Assembly: GCF_000152845.1 (NCBI RefSeq)
Contig: NZ_CH902584.1
Span: 481,239 to 545,238 of the forward strand
Direction: 5' to 3'
Length of the DNA: 64,000 nucleotides
Source: Roseovarius sp. 217
GTDB lineage: Bacteria; Pseudomonadota; Alphaproteobacteria; Rhodobacterales; Rhodobacteraceae
Shown: positions 26,059 to 34,919 of the stretch, piece by piece
Position numbering within the stretch: position 1 is the stretch's first letter
Layout: every line of letters begins with the position of its first letter
The notes under the pieces: generated by a model
Seen by the model: only the letters and a program-made list of their open reading frames with translations
Told to the model about the DNA's origin: nothing
Database searches by the model: none
Position numbers and translations under genes: made by a program

Positions 26059-26832
26059 TCAGGTGACGGCAATGTCAGTGCCGCGTGTGGCCCAGCCGGT
26101 GACCCGGCTTTCGAGAAAAGAGAAGAACGCATAGAGAGCGACCCCCATCAGGGCGAGAACGATCAGCCCGGCAAACACAAGCGACACCTGAAAATTCGAG
26201 GAGGCGGTCATCATCACGTTGCCGATGCCCCGGTTCGACGCAACGGTCTCGGACAACACCGCGCCCACAAAGGACAGGGTGATCGCGACCTTCAGCGAGG
26301 CAAAGAAATAGGGCATCGTGCGGGGCAATCCGACATTCCACAGGATTTCTCTCTTGGAGGCCCCCAGCGTCTTGAGCACGTCTTCCAGATCCGGCTCGGT
26401 CGTGGCGAGGCCGGTCGATATATTGACCACGATGGGAAAGACGCAGATCACCATTGCCGTCAGAATGGCAGGGGTCGTGCCTGACCCGAACCACAGCACG
26501 AAGATCGGCACCACCGCGACCTTGGGGATGGAGGAAAACCCGACCAAAAGCGGGTAGGCAACCCCGTAAGCGACGCGAGAGGTGCCAATCATCACCCCGA
26601 TGGAGACCCCGATGATCACCCCCAGTGTGAACCCGGTCAGGGTCGAATAAAGCGTCTGAAGGATATGCGGCCAAAGCACCGGAAACCGGGTCCACAAGGT
26701 CACGAGGATTTCAGAGGGTCGAGGCAGGATCAGGTCCGAGACATTCAGGAGGATGCAGAGCCCCTCCCACATCAGGAAAAACCCCACGATCAGGCTCAGG
26801 GACATCATCCGTATTCTGGTCGCTTCAGTCAT
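26059..26832 (-). CDS. NitT/TauT-family ABC transporter permease
   Basis: 257-residue inner-membrane permease with six helices and the EAA-type loop TLGASKREILWNVGLPRTMP. Family-typical LLVGFSSIPKVAVVPIFVLWFG precedes it. It lies 27 bp after the ATPase gene and 41 bp before the binding-protein gene in one operon. Organisation resembles SsuC, TauC and ThiX; specificity is not readable from the sequence. Confidence 0.9.
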   Translation of the reverse strand: MTEATRIRMMSLSLIVGFFLMWEGLCILLNVSDLILPRPSEILVTLWTRFPVLWPHILQTLYSTLTGFTLGVIIGVSIGVMIGTSRVAYGVAYPLLVGFSSIPKVAVVPIFVLWFGSGTTPAILTAMVICVFPIVVNISTGLATTEPDLEDVLKTLGASKREILWNVGLPRTMPYFFASLKVAITLSFVGAVLSETVASNRGIGNVMMTASSNFQVSLVFAGLIVLALMGVALYAFFSFLESRVTGWATRGTDIAVT

Positions 26833-26859
26833 GGCATGACCTCATTTCCACGCGCGGGT

Positions 26860-27729
26860 TCATTTGCGGATCTGGGCGATCAACGCCCGCAGACCTTGGG
26901 TCATCTCGACGAATTCGGGGCTGTAGATCACACCGATGTCGCGCGGCTGTGGCAGGGTCACCGGCTTGTCCGAGATGACCCGCCCGGGCCGCGCACTCAT
27001 CACGCAGATGCGGCGGGCCAGAAACCCGGCCTCGCGCAGATCATGCGTCACCAGCAACACGGTTGGTTTGCGATCCAGATAGAGATCCTGAAGGATCTGC
27101 CACAATTCTTCGCGCGTGAACTGGTCCAGCGCGCCAAACGGCTCGTCCAGCAAGAGCAGATCAGGGTCATGGATCAGCGCACGACACAGGTTCGCGCGTT
27201 GCAACATGCCGCCCGACAACTGCCATGGGAAATGCCCAGCAAAATCCTTGAGCCCCACCTGCGCCAAGAGCGCATGAACCCGGTCGCGATAGGCCCCCTT
27301 GCGATCCCGCTGAAAACTGCGCTTGAACGGCTCAACGATCTTGAGCGGCAACATCACGTTCTTTTCGATGGTCAACCACGGCAGCATGGTCGGGTTCTGG
27401 AACGCCATGCCGATGCGCAATTCCTTGGCCGCCGCCTCGCGTCCGCCCAACAGGATATTGCCAGAAGACGGCTGGATGAGGCTGCTCGCGAGCCGCAGAA
27501 TCGTGGATTTGCCACAGCCCGACGGACCGACGAGCGCCAGAAAATCGCCCCGGTCCATCCGCAAGGTCGTGGGCGACAGCGCCGTCACGGCCTGCGGCCC
27601 ACTGCCAAACACCACAGAGGCGTCCTGCAACTCGAGGGCGGGGCGCGCATGGACGGGACCGCTTGTCGACGCCGGAGGCGTCGTGGAAAGGGGCATCGCC
27701 TGGGCGGATATGTCTGAGGTCATATTCAT
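26860..27729 (-). CDS. NitT/TauT-family ABC transporter ATP-binding protein
   Basis: 289-residue ATPase (289 from ATG 27729; 287 from ATG 27723, which has a better spaced GGGG site). A roughly 35-residue Thr/Ser/Pro-rich leader precedes the domain. Walker A GPSGCGKSTILR, signature LSGGMLQRANLCRAL, Walker B LLLLDEPFGALD and H-loop VTHDLREA are intact. It is the first gene of the six-gene operon that runs to the deacetylase at 22128. The TetR-type gene just upstream is the likely regulator. Confidence 0.9.
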   Translation of the reverse strand: MNMTSDISAQAMPLSTTPPASTSGPVHARPALELQDASVVFGSGPQAVTALSPTTLRMDRGDFLALVGPSGCGKSTILRLASSLIQPSSGNILLGGREAAAKELRIGMAFQNPTMLPWLTIEKNVMLPLKIVEPFKRSFQRDRKGAYRDRVHALLAQVGLKDFAGHFPWQLSGGMLQRANLCRALIHDPDLLLLDEPFGALDQFTREELWQILQDLYLDRKPTVLLVTHDLREAGFLARRICVMSARPGRVISDKPVTLPQPRDIGVIYSPEFVEMTQGLRALIAQIRK

Positions 27730-27917
27730 GGCCCCACGAAATCGCTCGCGGTGACATCTGAGAAGATGGTTAAGTAAGTATTTTATGAATTAGCCGTGCA
27801 GCGCCTAAATTTTCAGCACTCCCAAAGGCGCTCGCAGGTAAAAATAGCGCAATCTGGACGCGCGTGCTCTGCTGGCTCGGCGAATGCCTCGGGCCGGTTC
27901 GGGGCAAAATCGCCGCA

Positions 27918-28580
27918 TCAGCCCTGCTGCGATTCGCCACCCGTCAGCGCGTTGAGCACAAGCGACACCGCATGCGCCCGTCGCTTCGAACGCCATTCGG
28001 GGCTGAGCAGGTCAACACCGAAAATCGCGGTCAACGTATGGCCGTTGTTGAGGTGATGCGCGCTGAGCGCGACAATGGTGATATAGATCTGAAGCGCGTC
28101 ATAGCCATGCCGGAACACGCCCTGCGCCAGCCCCCGCGCGATGATCCGGCTGATCGCGTCAATCAGCGGCTGAGAGCTGATCCGCACCACCTCGGTCTCG
28201 ACGATGAAGCGCCCCTCCAACAGGTTCTCATTGCGGAGAACCTTGACGAAGAGGGGATTGCTGTCGAAGAAATCATAGGTAAATTCGACCAAACGGCGCA
28301 TCGCGGCCAAGGGCTCCAGCCGCGACAGCTCCAATTCCCGCTCCTGCGCCCGGATATCCTCAAAGATATACTCGATCACCGAGACATAGAGTTTTTCCTT
28401 GCTGCCAAAGTAGTGATACAGCAGCCGGGGGTTGCATCCCACCGACCGGGTGATCCGGTCCACCCGTGCGCCGTGAAACCCATGATCGGCAAACTCACGC
28501 ATCGCCGACTCGGTCAGTTGCGCCTTGGTGCGCTCGGGGTCGCGGCTTCGCGGCTGTTTTTTGGACGCAGGACTCGTCAT
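27918..28580 (-). CDS. TetR-family transcriptional regulator
   Basis: 220 residues from ATG 28580, which has a GAAGGGCAG site; the frame is open 36 codons upstream without family similarity. The N-terminal helix-turn-helix reads FADHGFHGARVDRITRSVGC then NPRLLYHYFGSKEKLYVSV; the rest is the helical ligand and dimerisation domain. It lies 188 bp upstream of the NitT/TauT-type operon on the same strand. By position it probably controls that operon, as RutR does for pyrimidine degradation. No dyad operator could be fixed in the A/T-rich stretch near 27770-27790. Confidence 0.83.
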   Translation of the reverse strand: MTSPASKKQPRSRDPERTKAQLTESAMREFADHGFHGARVDRITRSVGCNPRLLYHYFGSKEKLYVSVIEYIFEDIRAQERELELSRLEPLAAMRRLVEFTYDFFDSNPLFVKVLRNENLLEGRFIVETEVVRISSQPLIDAISRIIARGLAQGVFRHGYDALQIYITIVALSAHHLNNGHTLTAIFGVDLLSPEWRSKRRAHAVSLVLNALTGGESQQG

Positions 28581-28772
28581 CTGCCCTTCTTCGCTGGCTT
28601 CACACAGGGGGCAGCGGAACCTGCCCATCACCGACAGAGGCGGATCCCGCCACAGTTCCATCACCCATTCGGCGTGCTGGCCCTGCATTTAGGTAAACAT
28701 TCCCTTAAATCGCGCCCAGCGCCATCAGAGTGCAAGCCCTTCTTTGATTTTTCTGTCAGGGCCGCGCCGATC

Positions 28773-29819
28773 TCAGACCTCCAATGCGGCCATCACCGCT
28801 GTCGTGATCTCCTCCGTCGTGTTCTTGCCGGGACGCGTGCCGATTCCCTGCCCCGTGACCGCCTCGACAGCCGTCAGAACAGCCTCTGCCGCCGCCGTCT
28901 CGCCCAGATGCTCCAGCATCATCACCCCGGACCAGATCGCGGCAATCGGATTGGCGATGTTCTTGCCCGCAATGTCCGGGGCTGATCCATGCACCGGCTC
29001 GAACATCGAAGGCGCGCTGCGGTCCGGGTTGATATTGGCCGAGGCCGCAAAACCAAGCCCGCCCTGAATCGCCGCCCCCAGATCGGTCAGAATATCGCCA
29101 AAGAGGTTCGAGGCGACGACCACATCCAGATCCTGCGGCGCCATCACCATCTTGGCCGCCATTGCGTCAATATGCATATGGCTGACCGTCACATCAGGAT
29201 AATCAGCGGCCAGTTCGCGCGTCACCTCATCCCAGAACACCATCGAATATTTCTGCGCATTGGATTTCGTGACCGATGTCAGGTGCTTGCGCCGCGCCTG
29301 CGCCTGCTCGAATCCGAACCGCAGGATGCGCTCCACCCCGGCACGGGTAAAGACCGAGGTTTCGACCGCCACCTCATTCTGCATCCCGTGATGCACCCGG
29401 CCCCCGGCCCCGGCATATTCGCCTTCGGTGTTCTCGCGGATACACAGGATATCAAAGCCGTCCGTGCGCAACGGCCCCTCGACCCCCGCCAAAAGGCGGT
29501 GCGGTCGGATATTGGCATATTGGTTGAACGCCTTGCGGATGGGCAGCAACAGACCATGCAACGACACTGCATCGGGCACGCTCTGCGGCCAGCCAACCGC
29601 CCCCAGATAGATCGCATCAAAGCCGCGCAGATAGGCAATGCCATTCTCGGGCATCATCGCCCCGGTCTCGTGGTAATGGGCACAGCACCACGGCAAGGTT
29701 TCGGTCTTGAGGTCAAAGCCAAAGCGCGCACCCGCCGCCACCATGACCCGCATCGCGGCCTCGGTCACGTCAACGCCGATGCCGTCACCGGGGATCAGGG
29801 CAAGATTATAGGTCGTCAT
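28773..29819 (-). CDS. Tartrate/D-malate dehydrogenase-type decarboxylating enzyme
   Basis: 348-residue beta-decarboxylating dehydrogenase of the isopropylmalate/isocitrate/tartrate family. LIPGDGIGVDVTEAAM starts the protein; substrate-loop residues IRENTEGEYAGAGGR, KSNAQKYS, and the metal Asp region ASNLFGDILTDLGAAIQGGL are intact, and FEPVHGSAPDIAGKNIANP is the NAD-binding loop. The absence of the leucine-biosynthetic signature and the YANIRPHRLL segment point to TtuC/DmlA-type enzymes, which oxidise tartrate or D-malate with NAD+. It lies 18 bp after a decayed aldehyde dehydrogenase gene. No other tartrate gene is adjacent, although a class I fumarase is encoded 6 kb away. Confidence 0.85.
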   Translation of the reverse strand: MTTYNLALIPGDGIGVDVTEAAMRVMVAAGARFGFDLKTETLPWCCAHYHETGAMMPENGIAYLRGFDAIYLGAVGWPQSVPDAVSLHGLLLPIRKAFNQYANIRPHRLLAGVEGPLRTDGFDILCIRENTEGEYAGAGGRVHHGMQNEVAVETSVFTRAGVERILRFGFEQAQARRKHLTSVTKSNAQKYSMVFWDEVTRELAADYPDVTVSHMHIDAMAAKMVMAPQDLDVVVASNLFGDILTDLGAAIQGGLGFAASANINPDRSAPSMFEPVHGSAPDIAGKNIANPIAAIWSGVMMLEHLGETAAAEAVLTAVEAVTGQGIGTRPGKNTTEEITTAVMAALEV

Positions 29820-29837
29820 GTCAGCCTCCTTGGCAGG

Positions 29838-30160
29838 TCACAGGTCGATCAGAACCGATTTCACTCGGCGATTGGCAAGATAGGCCGCGCGAACGGCCAT
29901 AGCGGTTGATCCAGACGGTCCCGGCCTCCAGCCGCGGCGTCACCCGCATGGCCCGCGACAAATCCCGCGTGAACACCCCCGCACAGAGACCGTAAGTCGG
30001 GTGACGGGCAAGGTCCATCGCCTCTTCTTCGCTCGCAAAACTCTCGAACGTGGCAACCGGACCAAAGATTTTCTCGGTCACAGCCGGATTGCCACGCGCG
30101 CGCCCCCGCAATCAGCCTCGGCTGATAGAAACTGCCCTCGTGGTCAAAAGCAAAGGACAT
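29838..30160 (-). pseudogene. Aldehyde dehydrogenase C-terminal remnant
   Basis: The minus strand shows pieces of an NAD-dependent aldehyde dehydrogenase C terminus in three frames. HEGSFYQPRLI (start 30160) corresponds to the strand before the active-site lid. A shifted frame gives VTEKIFGPVATFESF, then PTYGLCAGVFTRDLSRAMRV and LEAGTVWINRYGRS. A last piece in yet another frame reads AAYLANRRVKSVLIDL before the stop at 29838. At least one frameshift and a deletion of the usual ~20-residue segment before the last piece have occurred, and the N-terminal two thirds including the catalytic Cys are missing. It once probably formed an operon with the downstream dehydrogenase. Confidence 0.8.
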
Positions 30161-30768
30161 GCGACACCTCTCTTGCAAGGTCTGGTCTTGCATGGTCTGG
30201 CAGAACTATCGACCGGGGTGCGCGCACAAAGCTGCCGAAAGCCCATGCCTTGCGACAGAATGCACTGCGCAACAGCCAAACAGAGGCAGAAGGTTGCGTC
30301 TCGGATGAAAAATGACAGATCGGTCTTTCAGGTATGACACCGGATCTTTCCGTCGAGACCGAAGCAGACCTTCGTGGATCGCACAGCGAAGGCCCGGTTT
30401 GAGCCCAAACTACCGAATGCTGCACCCTGCACTGATGTCTGCAATGCCAACATTAGCCGCCGTTTAAAGAGGGTTTTGAGCTTGCCCCGTAATGGATTGG
30501 ACTGGTTCGTATGTAAATTCAACGAGTTAATGGGCGTCTTGTGCATTATGTGCACAACTCAAAATCGCCTTCTGGCGCGTTCTGTCGGGTGTTCGGCGAT
30601 TCTGATGATTGGATACAGGTGCGACTTGTTTGAGCGAGCACGTCTCACACTTTCCGCATGTACACCAAAAGAGCTAGCCTCAGGTCTTCGAAGGTGTGGC
30701 CGACAGGCTTGGGGCGGGATCAGGGTCGGCTTGCGGTAATGCCGGTCAGAAAACCGATATTCACAGGC
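30161..30768. other. Intergenic stretch left of IS21 element, no gene recognised
   Basis: About 600 bp between the aldehyde dehydrogenase remnant and the left end of the insertion sequence. Short open frames occur on both strands, but none resembles a known family or has a convincing ribosome site. The only clear structure is the palindrome at 30539-30557. The part next to the element does not continue the interrupted binding-protein gene found on the other side, suggesting a deletion or rearrangement beside the element. Confidence 0.6.
30539..30557. promoter_or_regulatory. TTGTGCA inverted repeat, candidate operator
   Basis: TTGTGCA (30539-30545) and TGCACAA (30551-30557) form a perfect 7-bp inverted repeat with a 5-base spacer. 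It lies in a gene-free region that would originally have been upstream of one of the now broken genes. Spacing and length suit a GntR- or LacI-type regulator. No regulator gene sits beside it. Confidence 0.35.
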
Positions 30769-30794
30769 TGTTGATTGTCACTGAGAACTGACCC
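30769..30794 (+). repeat. Left terminal inverted repeat of IS21 element
   Basis: 26 bases, perfectly complementary to 33240-33265. Begins TGTTGATTGTCACTGAG. An inner imperfect repeat follows 42 bp further in, matching the multi-site ends to which IstA binds. Confidence 0.95.
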
Positions 30795-30881
30795 GGCAAC
30801 AGCAGAAATTGTCATTGAGAATTGACCCATGTGCAACCTTGCCCCGGCTTGAATCAGCTGGGGGCGCATGGAGTGATAGAC

Positions 30882-32411
30882 ATGGGATTTTTGAAAGTTA
30901 TTCGGCGATGGGCGCTGCGAGAGAAGATGCCCATTCGCGAGATCGCGCGGCGGACTGGCGTGTCTCGCAACACGATCAAGAAGTATTTGCGGGAGGGGAT
31001 TGTTGAACCTGCGTTTCAGGTGCCAGATCGCCCCAGCAAGTTGGACCCTTTTGCCAAGCATCTGACAGCATGGCTGACGACTGATCAGCGCAAATCACGC
31101 AAGGAACGCCGAACGGCGAAGCTGATGCACGCCGATCTTGTGAAGCTTGGATATGACGGTTCTTACGAGCGTGTTGCGGCCTTCGTGCGGGACTGGAAGG
31201 GTGAACGGCAGCGTGCGCATCACACGACGGATCGCGGGACTTTCGTGCCACTGGTGTTCGCGCCGGGTGAGGCTTTCCAGTTCGATTGGAGCGAGGACTG
31301 GGCCTATATCGGCGGTGAGCGCATCAAGCTGCAGGTTGCCCACATCAAGCTGTCACATAGCCGCGCGTTTCTGGTGCGGGCCTATCTGCTGCAAACACAT
31401 GAGATGCTGTTTGATGCCCACTGGCATGCATTCCGCGTCTTCGAAGGCGTCCCTGGGCGCGGCATCTATGATAACATGAAGACAGCCGTCGACCGGGTTG
31501 GCGTCAGCAAACAGCGCGATGTGAATGCGCGGTTCCTGGTCATGACCAGCCACTACGTCTTCGATCCCGAGTTCTGCAATCCGGCGGCTGGTTGGGAGAA
31601 GGGTCAGGTTGAGAAGAGCGTGCGTGATGCCCGACATCGCCTCTGGCAGGTCGCTCCTGTCTTCCCAGACCTTGCTGCACTGAATGAATGGCTGGAAGAC
31701 CGTTGCAAGCTGCTGTGGGCGGAGACGGCACATGGCGCACTGCCTGGCAGCATTGCTGATGTTTGGGGGGTCGAGAAGTCTGCCCTGATGCCCCTGCCCA
31801 CGATGTTTGATGGCTTTGTCGAAGAGAGAAAGCGCGTATCGCCCACCTGCCTGATCACTTTCGATCGCAACCGCTATTCCGTGCCCGCCAGCTTTGCGAA
31901 CCGGCCGGTGAGCCTGCGCATCTACCCCGAACGTCTGGTCGTTGTCGCCGAGGGGCATGTGATCTGCACGCATGAGCGGATCATTGAACGATCCCATCGT
32001 CAGCCAAGGCGCGTCATCTATGACTGGCGCCATTATCTGGCGGTCGTTCAGCGCAAACCCGGGGCGCTGCGCAATGGCGCGCCCTTCGTCGAAATGCCCG
32101 AACCCTTCCGCTTGCTGCAGGCGAAGATGCTACGACAGCCCGGCGGAGATCGAGAGATGGTCGATATCTTGTCACTGGTCTTGCATCACGATGAACAGGC
32201 GGTGCTCTGCGCAGTGGAATTGGCGTTAGAGGCCGGCGTGCCGACCAAAACCCATGTGCTGAATCTGCTCCACAGGCTGCTGGATGGCAAGCTGACTGAC
32301 CAGCCAGACGTGAACCCTCCAGCCGCCTTGTCGCTGAGCCAGGAGCCCGAGGCCAACGTCGCGCGCTATGATGGGTTGCGCGCCCAGAAAGGAGTGCGCG
32401 ATGCGTCATGA
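30882..32411 (+). CDS. istA: IS21-family transposase IstA
   Basis: About 509-residue DDE transposase starting at ATG 30882 ([17 protein letters not shown]). An N-terminal HTH ([19 protein letters not shown]) binds the ends. The rve catalytic core has the first Asp in [12 protein letters not shown], the second Asp in the [11 protein letters not shown] segment and the Glu in [14 protein letters not shown]. The C-terminal region ([20 protein letters not shown]) is typical. Length is normal for IS21 and no frameshift is seen, so the element may be active. Its end overlaps istB by 11 bp. Confidence 0.93.
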   Translation: MGFLKVIRRWALREKMPIREIARRTGVSRNTIKKYLREGIVEPAFQVPDRPSKLDPFAKHLTAWLTTDQRKSRKERRTAKLMHADLVKLGYDGSYERVAAFVRDWKGERQRAHHTTDRGTFVPLVFAPGEAFQFDWSEDWAYIGGERIKLQVAHIKLSHSRAFLVRAYLLQTHEMLFDAHWHAFRVFEGVPGRGIYDNMKTAVDRVGVSKQRDVNARFLVMTSHYVFDPEFCNPAAGWEKGQVEKSVRDARHRLWQVAPVFPDLAALNEWLEDRCKLLWAETAHGALPGSIADVWGVEKSALMPLPTMFDGFVEERKRVSPTCLITFDRNRYSVPASFANRPVSLRIYPERLVVVAEGHVICTHERIIERSHRQPRRVIYDWRHYLAVVQRKPGALRNGAPFVEMPEPFRLLQAKMLRQPGGDREMVDILSLVLHHDEQAVLCAVELALEAGVPTKTHVLNLLHRLLDGKLTDQPDVNPPAALSLSQEPEANVARYDGLRAQKGVRDAS

Positions 32412-33192
32412 TCCCGCAGGTGCTGCCATCGTCATCATGTTGCGCAGCCTGAAGATGCCAGGCATGGCGCAGGCTGTGCAGGATTTGCATGAGCAAGGAT
32501 CGCCCGCATTTGAAGCCGCCATGCCGATCCTGTCGCAACTGCTCAAAGCGGAAATGGCCGAACGCGAGGTGCGCTCTATCGCCTATCACATGAAGGCGGC
32601 GCGCTTTCCGGCCTATAAAGACCTCTCTGGCTTCGACTTTGCCGCCAGCGAGATCCGTGAAGCCTTGGTCCGTCAACTTCATCGTTGTGAGTTTATGGAC
32701 GCGGCTGAGAATGTGGTGCTGATCGGAGGTCCGGGGACAGGGAAATCACACGTTGCAACGGCTCTCGGCATTCAGGCCATCGAGCATCATCGTAAACGCG
32801 TGCGCTTCTTCTCAACCGTCGAACTGGTCAACGCGCTGGAGCAGGAAAAGGCTCACGGCAAGGCCGGGAAGATCGCCGAGGCGCTGGTCAAGACCGACTT
32901 GGTGATCCTGGACGAGCTGGGATATCTGCCGTTCAGCGCCTCTGGTGGCGCGCTGCTCTTCCATCTTCTGAGCAAACTCTATGAACGCACCAGCGTCATC
33001 ATCACCACCAACCTGAGCTTCAGTGAATGGGCCAGCGTCTTTGGCGATGCCAAAATGACCACAGCGCTACTCGATCGTCTCACTCATCGCTGCCACATCC
33101 TCGAGACCGGCAATGACAGCTACCGCTTCAAGGCCAGCTCCGAAACGGCAAAGAAAAAGCGAAAGGAGGCAACAGCATTGACGCCATCATAA
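32401..33192 (+). CDS. istB: IS21-family helper ATPase IstB
   Basis: 263-residue AAA+ ATPase (from ATG 32401 with AGGAG 8 bases upstream). Walker [17 protein letters not shown], Walker [14 protein letters not shown] and sensor region [12 protein letters not shown] are intact. IstB works with IstA in strand transfer and target choice. The start lies inside the end of istA, so translation is coupled. A basic Lys-rich tail (AKKKRKEA) ends the protein. Confidence 0.94.
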   Translation: MRHDPAGAAIVIMLRSLKMPGMAQAVQDLHEQGSPAFEAAMPILSQLLKAEMAEREVRSIAYHMKAARFPAYKDLSGFDFAASEIREALVRQLHRCEFMDAAENVVLIGGPGTGKSHVATALGIQAIEHHRKRVRFFSTVELVNALEQEKAHGKAGKIAEALVKTDLVILDELGYLPFSASGGALLFHLLSKLYERTSVIITTNLSFSEWASVFGDAKMTTALLDRLTHRCHILETGNDSYRFKASSETAKKKRKEATALTPS

Positions 33193-33239
33193 TCAGCAGA
33201 TCATAACGACTGGGTGGGTCAGATCTCGATGAAAATGCC

Positions 33240-33265
33240 GGGTCAGTTCTCAGTGACAATCAACA
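33240..33265 (+). repeat. Right terminal inverted repeat of IS21 element
   Basis: 26 bases, the exact reverse complement of 30769-30794. The next base (33266) is already inside the truncated binding-protein coding frame. Confidence 0.95.
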
Positions 33266-34252
33266 ACCACCGGCATCGCGAACGCAGAAGGTGTAGTGAA
33301 CCTCTATAACTGGGGCAATTATACCAACCCCGAGTTGCTGACCAAGTTCGAGGCAGAGACCGGGATCAAGGTCAATGTGACGGACTACGACAGCAATGAC
33401 ACGGCCCTTGCCCGCATCCGTCAGGGGGGCCATGGATTTGACATTGTCGTGCCGTCGAACTCTTACATGCAGACTTGGATTTCAGAGGGCCTCATCGTTC
33501 CGCTCGACAAATCCGTCGTCACCAACCATGGCAATATCGCGCCCGAGTGGGTGGATGTCGATTTCGACCCCGGTCGCGAATATTCGGTTCCGTGGCAATG
33601 GGGCACGACCGGCGTGATCGTGAATACCAGCGTCTATGATGGCGACATCAACGATGCAGGCCTGATCTTTAGCCCGCCGGACGCGCTCAAGGGCAAGATC
33701 AACGTCATCCCCGAAATGTCCGATGTGATGGCCATTGCAATTTACTACGCCGGGGGAGAATCCTGCACCACTGACATGGAGGTGATGCGCAAGGTGCGTG
33801 ACACTCTGGTCGAGGCCAAGACGCATTGGAAGGCGCTGGATTACGGCACGGTCGATGCCCATGTCGCCGGCGATTTCTCAGCCGGGATCTACTGGAACGG
33901 CGCGACAATGCGGGCACGGCTGCAAAACGCTGATCTCGCCTACGGCTATCCCAAAACCGGTTATCCGATCTGGATGGATAGTGCGACCGTGCTGGCCGAT
34001 GCCCAGAACCCGGAAAACGCGATGAAGTTCATCAATTTCATTCTCGAGCCGGAAAATGCCGCGATGATCTCGAACTTTGCGCGCTACGCCAATGGTGTGA
34101 CCGGATCCGAGGAATTCATGGATGACGTGATGCGCGAAGCACCGGAAATCGTCGTCGCGCCGGAACTGGCGGCGGCGGGCAAGTTCAGCCCAGCCTGCCC
34201 TCAGGACGTGAACGATCTGCAATCGCAGATCTGGACTGAGGTGCTGCAGTAA
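33266..34252 (+). pseudogene. PotD/PotF-type periplasmic binding protein, 5' end removed by IS21
   Basis: The frame opens directly at the right end of the IS21 element, with TTGIANAEGVVNLYNWGNY where a signal-peptide cleavage region is expected. Most of the signal peptide and the start codon are missing. From VNLYNWGNYTNPEL on, the mature polyamine-type binding protein (family 1, PotD-like) is complete: DIVVPSNSYMQTWI, YSVPWQWGTTGVIVN and YPKTGYPIWMDSA are typical of spermidine/putrescine-binding proteins. GTG 33296 could start a cytoplasmic 318-residue version, but this would not be exported. No PotABC partner genes are adjacent. The binding-protein function is probably lost. Confidence 0.8.
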
Positions 34253-34260
34253 TCAAGGTC

Positions 34261-34293
34261 GGGCGCATCCCGTTCTCCTGATGGGGTGCGCCC
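34261..34293 (+). terminator. Hairpin after the PotD-like gene
   Basis: An 11-bp stem (34261-34271 with 34283-34293; one G-U pair) encloses an 11-base loop and starts 8 bp after the stop codon of the binding-protein frame. No T-run follows, so it is either a weak intrinsic terminator or an mRNA-stabilising structure. Confidence 0.45.
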
Positions 34294-34430
34294 GAAGGCC
34301 AGAGCGCCAGTTGAGGTCGGTCATTGTGAAACCTGATAGGTTCCCGACTGGACAGAGGGCGCGTTCCATGGTGGTCTGTCTCTGAGTCCGCGAGCCAAAG
34401 CGGCGAGAGTATAGACAATCGGACCCGAGC

Positions 34431-34883
34431 ATGAGCAATCGCCCCGTTCCACAACCCCGCGTCGCCTATGTGCATTTCTGCCCGATCAGCACCCGCTGGA
34501 TGGACAATGACGCTTACTTGCACGTCAATAACGTGGCCTATTATTCATTCTTCGACACGGCGGTGAACGAATACCTGATCCGGGGCGGCGTGCTCGACAT
34601 CCGGCGCAGCACGGTGACCGGATTGGTTGCGCACAGCGAATGCCACTACTTCAGCCCCATCGCCTTTCCCGAGGCCATTGAGGTTGGATTACGCGTGGCG
34701 CGGCTCGGCAGAAGCAGCGTCACCTATGAGTTGGCAATTTTTCGGTCCGGGGCGGATCTTGCGGCGGCGCAGGGGCGTTTTGTGCATGTCTATGTCGACC
34801 GCGAGACGAGCCGTCCAGTGCCCATCCCCGAAAACATGCGCGTGCTGCTCGACCCTTTGGTGGTGCCTGACGTTAACGGCTGA
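34431..34883 (+). CDS. Hotdog-fold acyl-CoA thioesterase (4HBT family)
   Basis: 150-residue protein of the 4-hydroxybenzoyl-CoA thioesterase type. The active-site strand reads TRWMDNDAYLHVNNVAYYSF with the catalytic Asp (DND) followed by the HVNNV turn, as in YbgC-like enzymes. The middle strand HSECHYFSPIAFPEAIEVG is also typical. It leads an operon with CitE-like and fumarase genes. It probably hydrolyses a short or branched dicarboxylyl-CoA formed in the same pathway; the substrate is not determinable. Confidence 0.87.
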   Translation: MSNRPVPQPRVAYVHFCPISTRWMDNDAYLHVNNVAYYSFFDTAVNEYLIRGGVLDIRRSTVTGLVAHSECHYFSPIAFPEAIEVGLRVARLGRSSVTYELAIFRSGADLAAAQGRFVHVYVDRETSRPVPIPENMRVLLDPLVVPDVNG

Positions 34884-34919
34884 GCCATTCCCATTTCTCT
34901 CATTGCTTCAGGACCAGAT

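Larger units (their letters stand above)
30769..33265 (+). mobile_element. IS21-family insertion sequence, complete
   Basis: A 2497-bp element with perfect 26-bp terminal inverted repeats (30769-30794 and 33240-33265, each beginning TGTTGATTGTCAC inward) and intact istA and istB overlapping genes, the hallmark of IS21. A second partial copy of the terminal sequence (TGTCATTGAGAATTGACCC at about 30811-30829) repeats inside the left end, as is usual for the multiple-ended IS21 termini. No convincing target duplication flanks it: CACAGGC lies on the left and ACCACCGG on the right. It may therefore have lost one flank by deletion. It interrupts or decapitates the binding-protein gene at 33266. 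Confidence 0.93.

Noticed and set aside
30374..30739. 121-codon plus-strand frame left of the IS21 element
   Set aside because: Cys/Arg-rich composition without recognisable domain; no supporting ribosome site or neighbours.
33296..34252. PotD-like protein as an intact gene starting at GTG 33296
   Set aside because: Coding continues in frame up to the IS21 end with a signal-cleavage region, so the true start and signal peptide are lost; a GTG start would give a non-exported protein.
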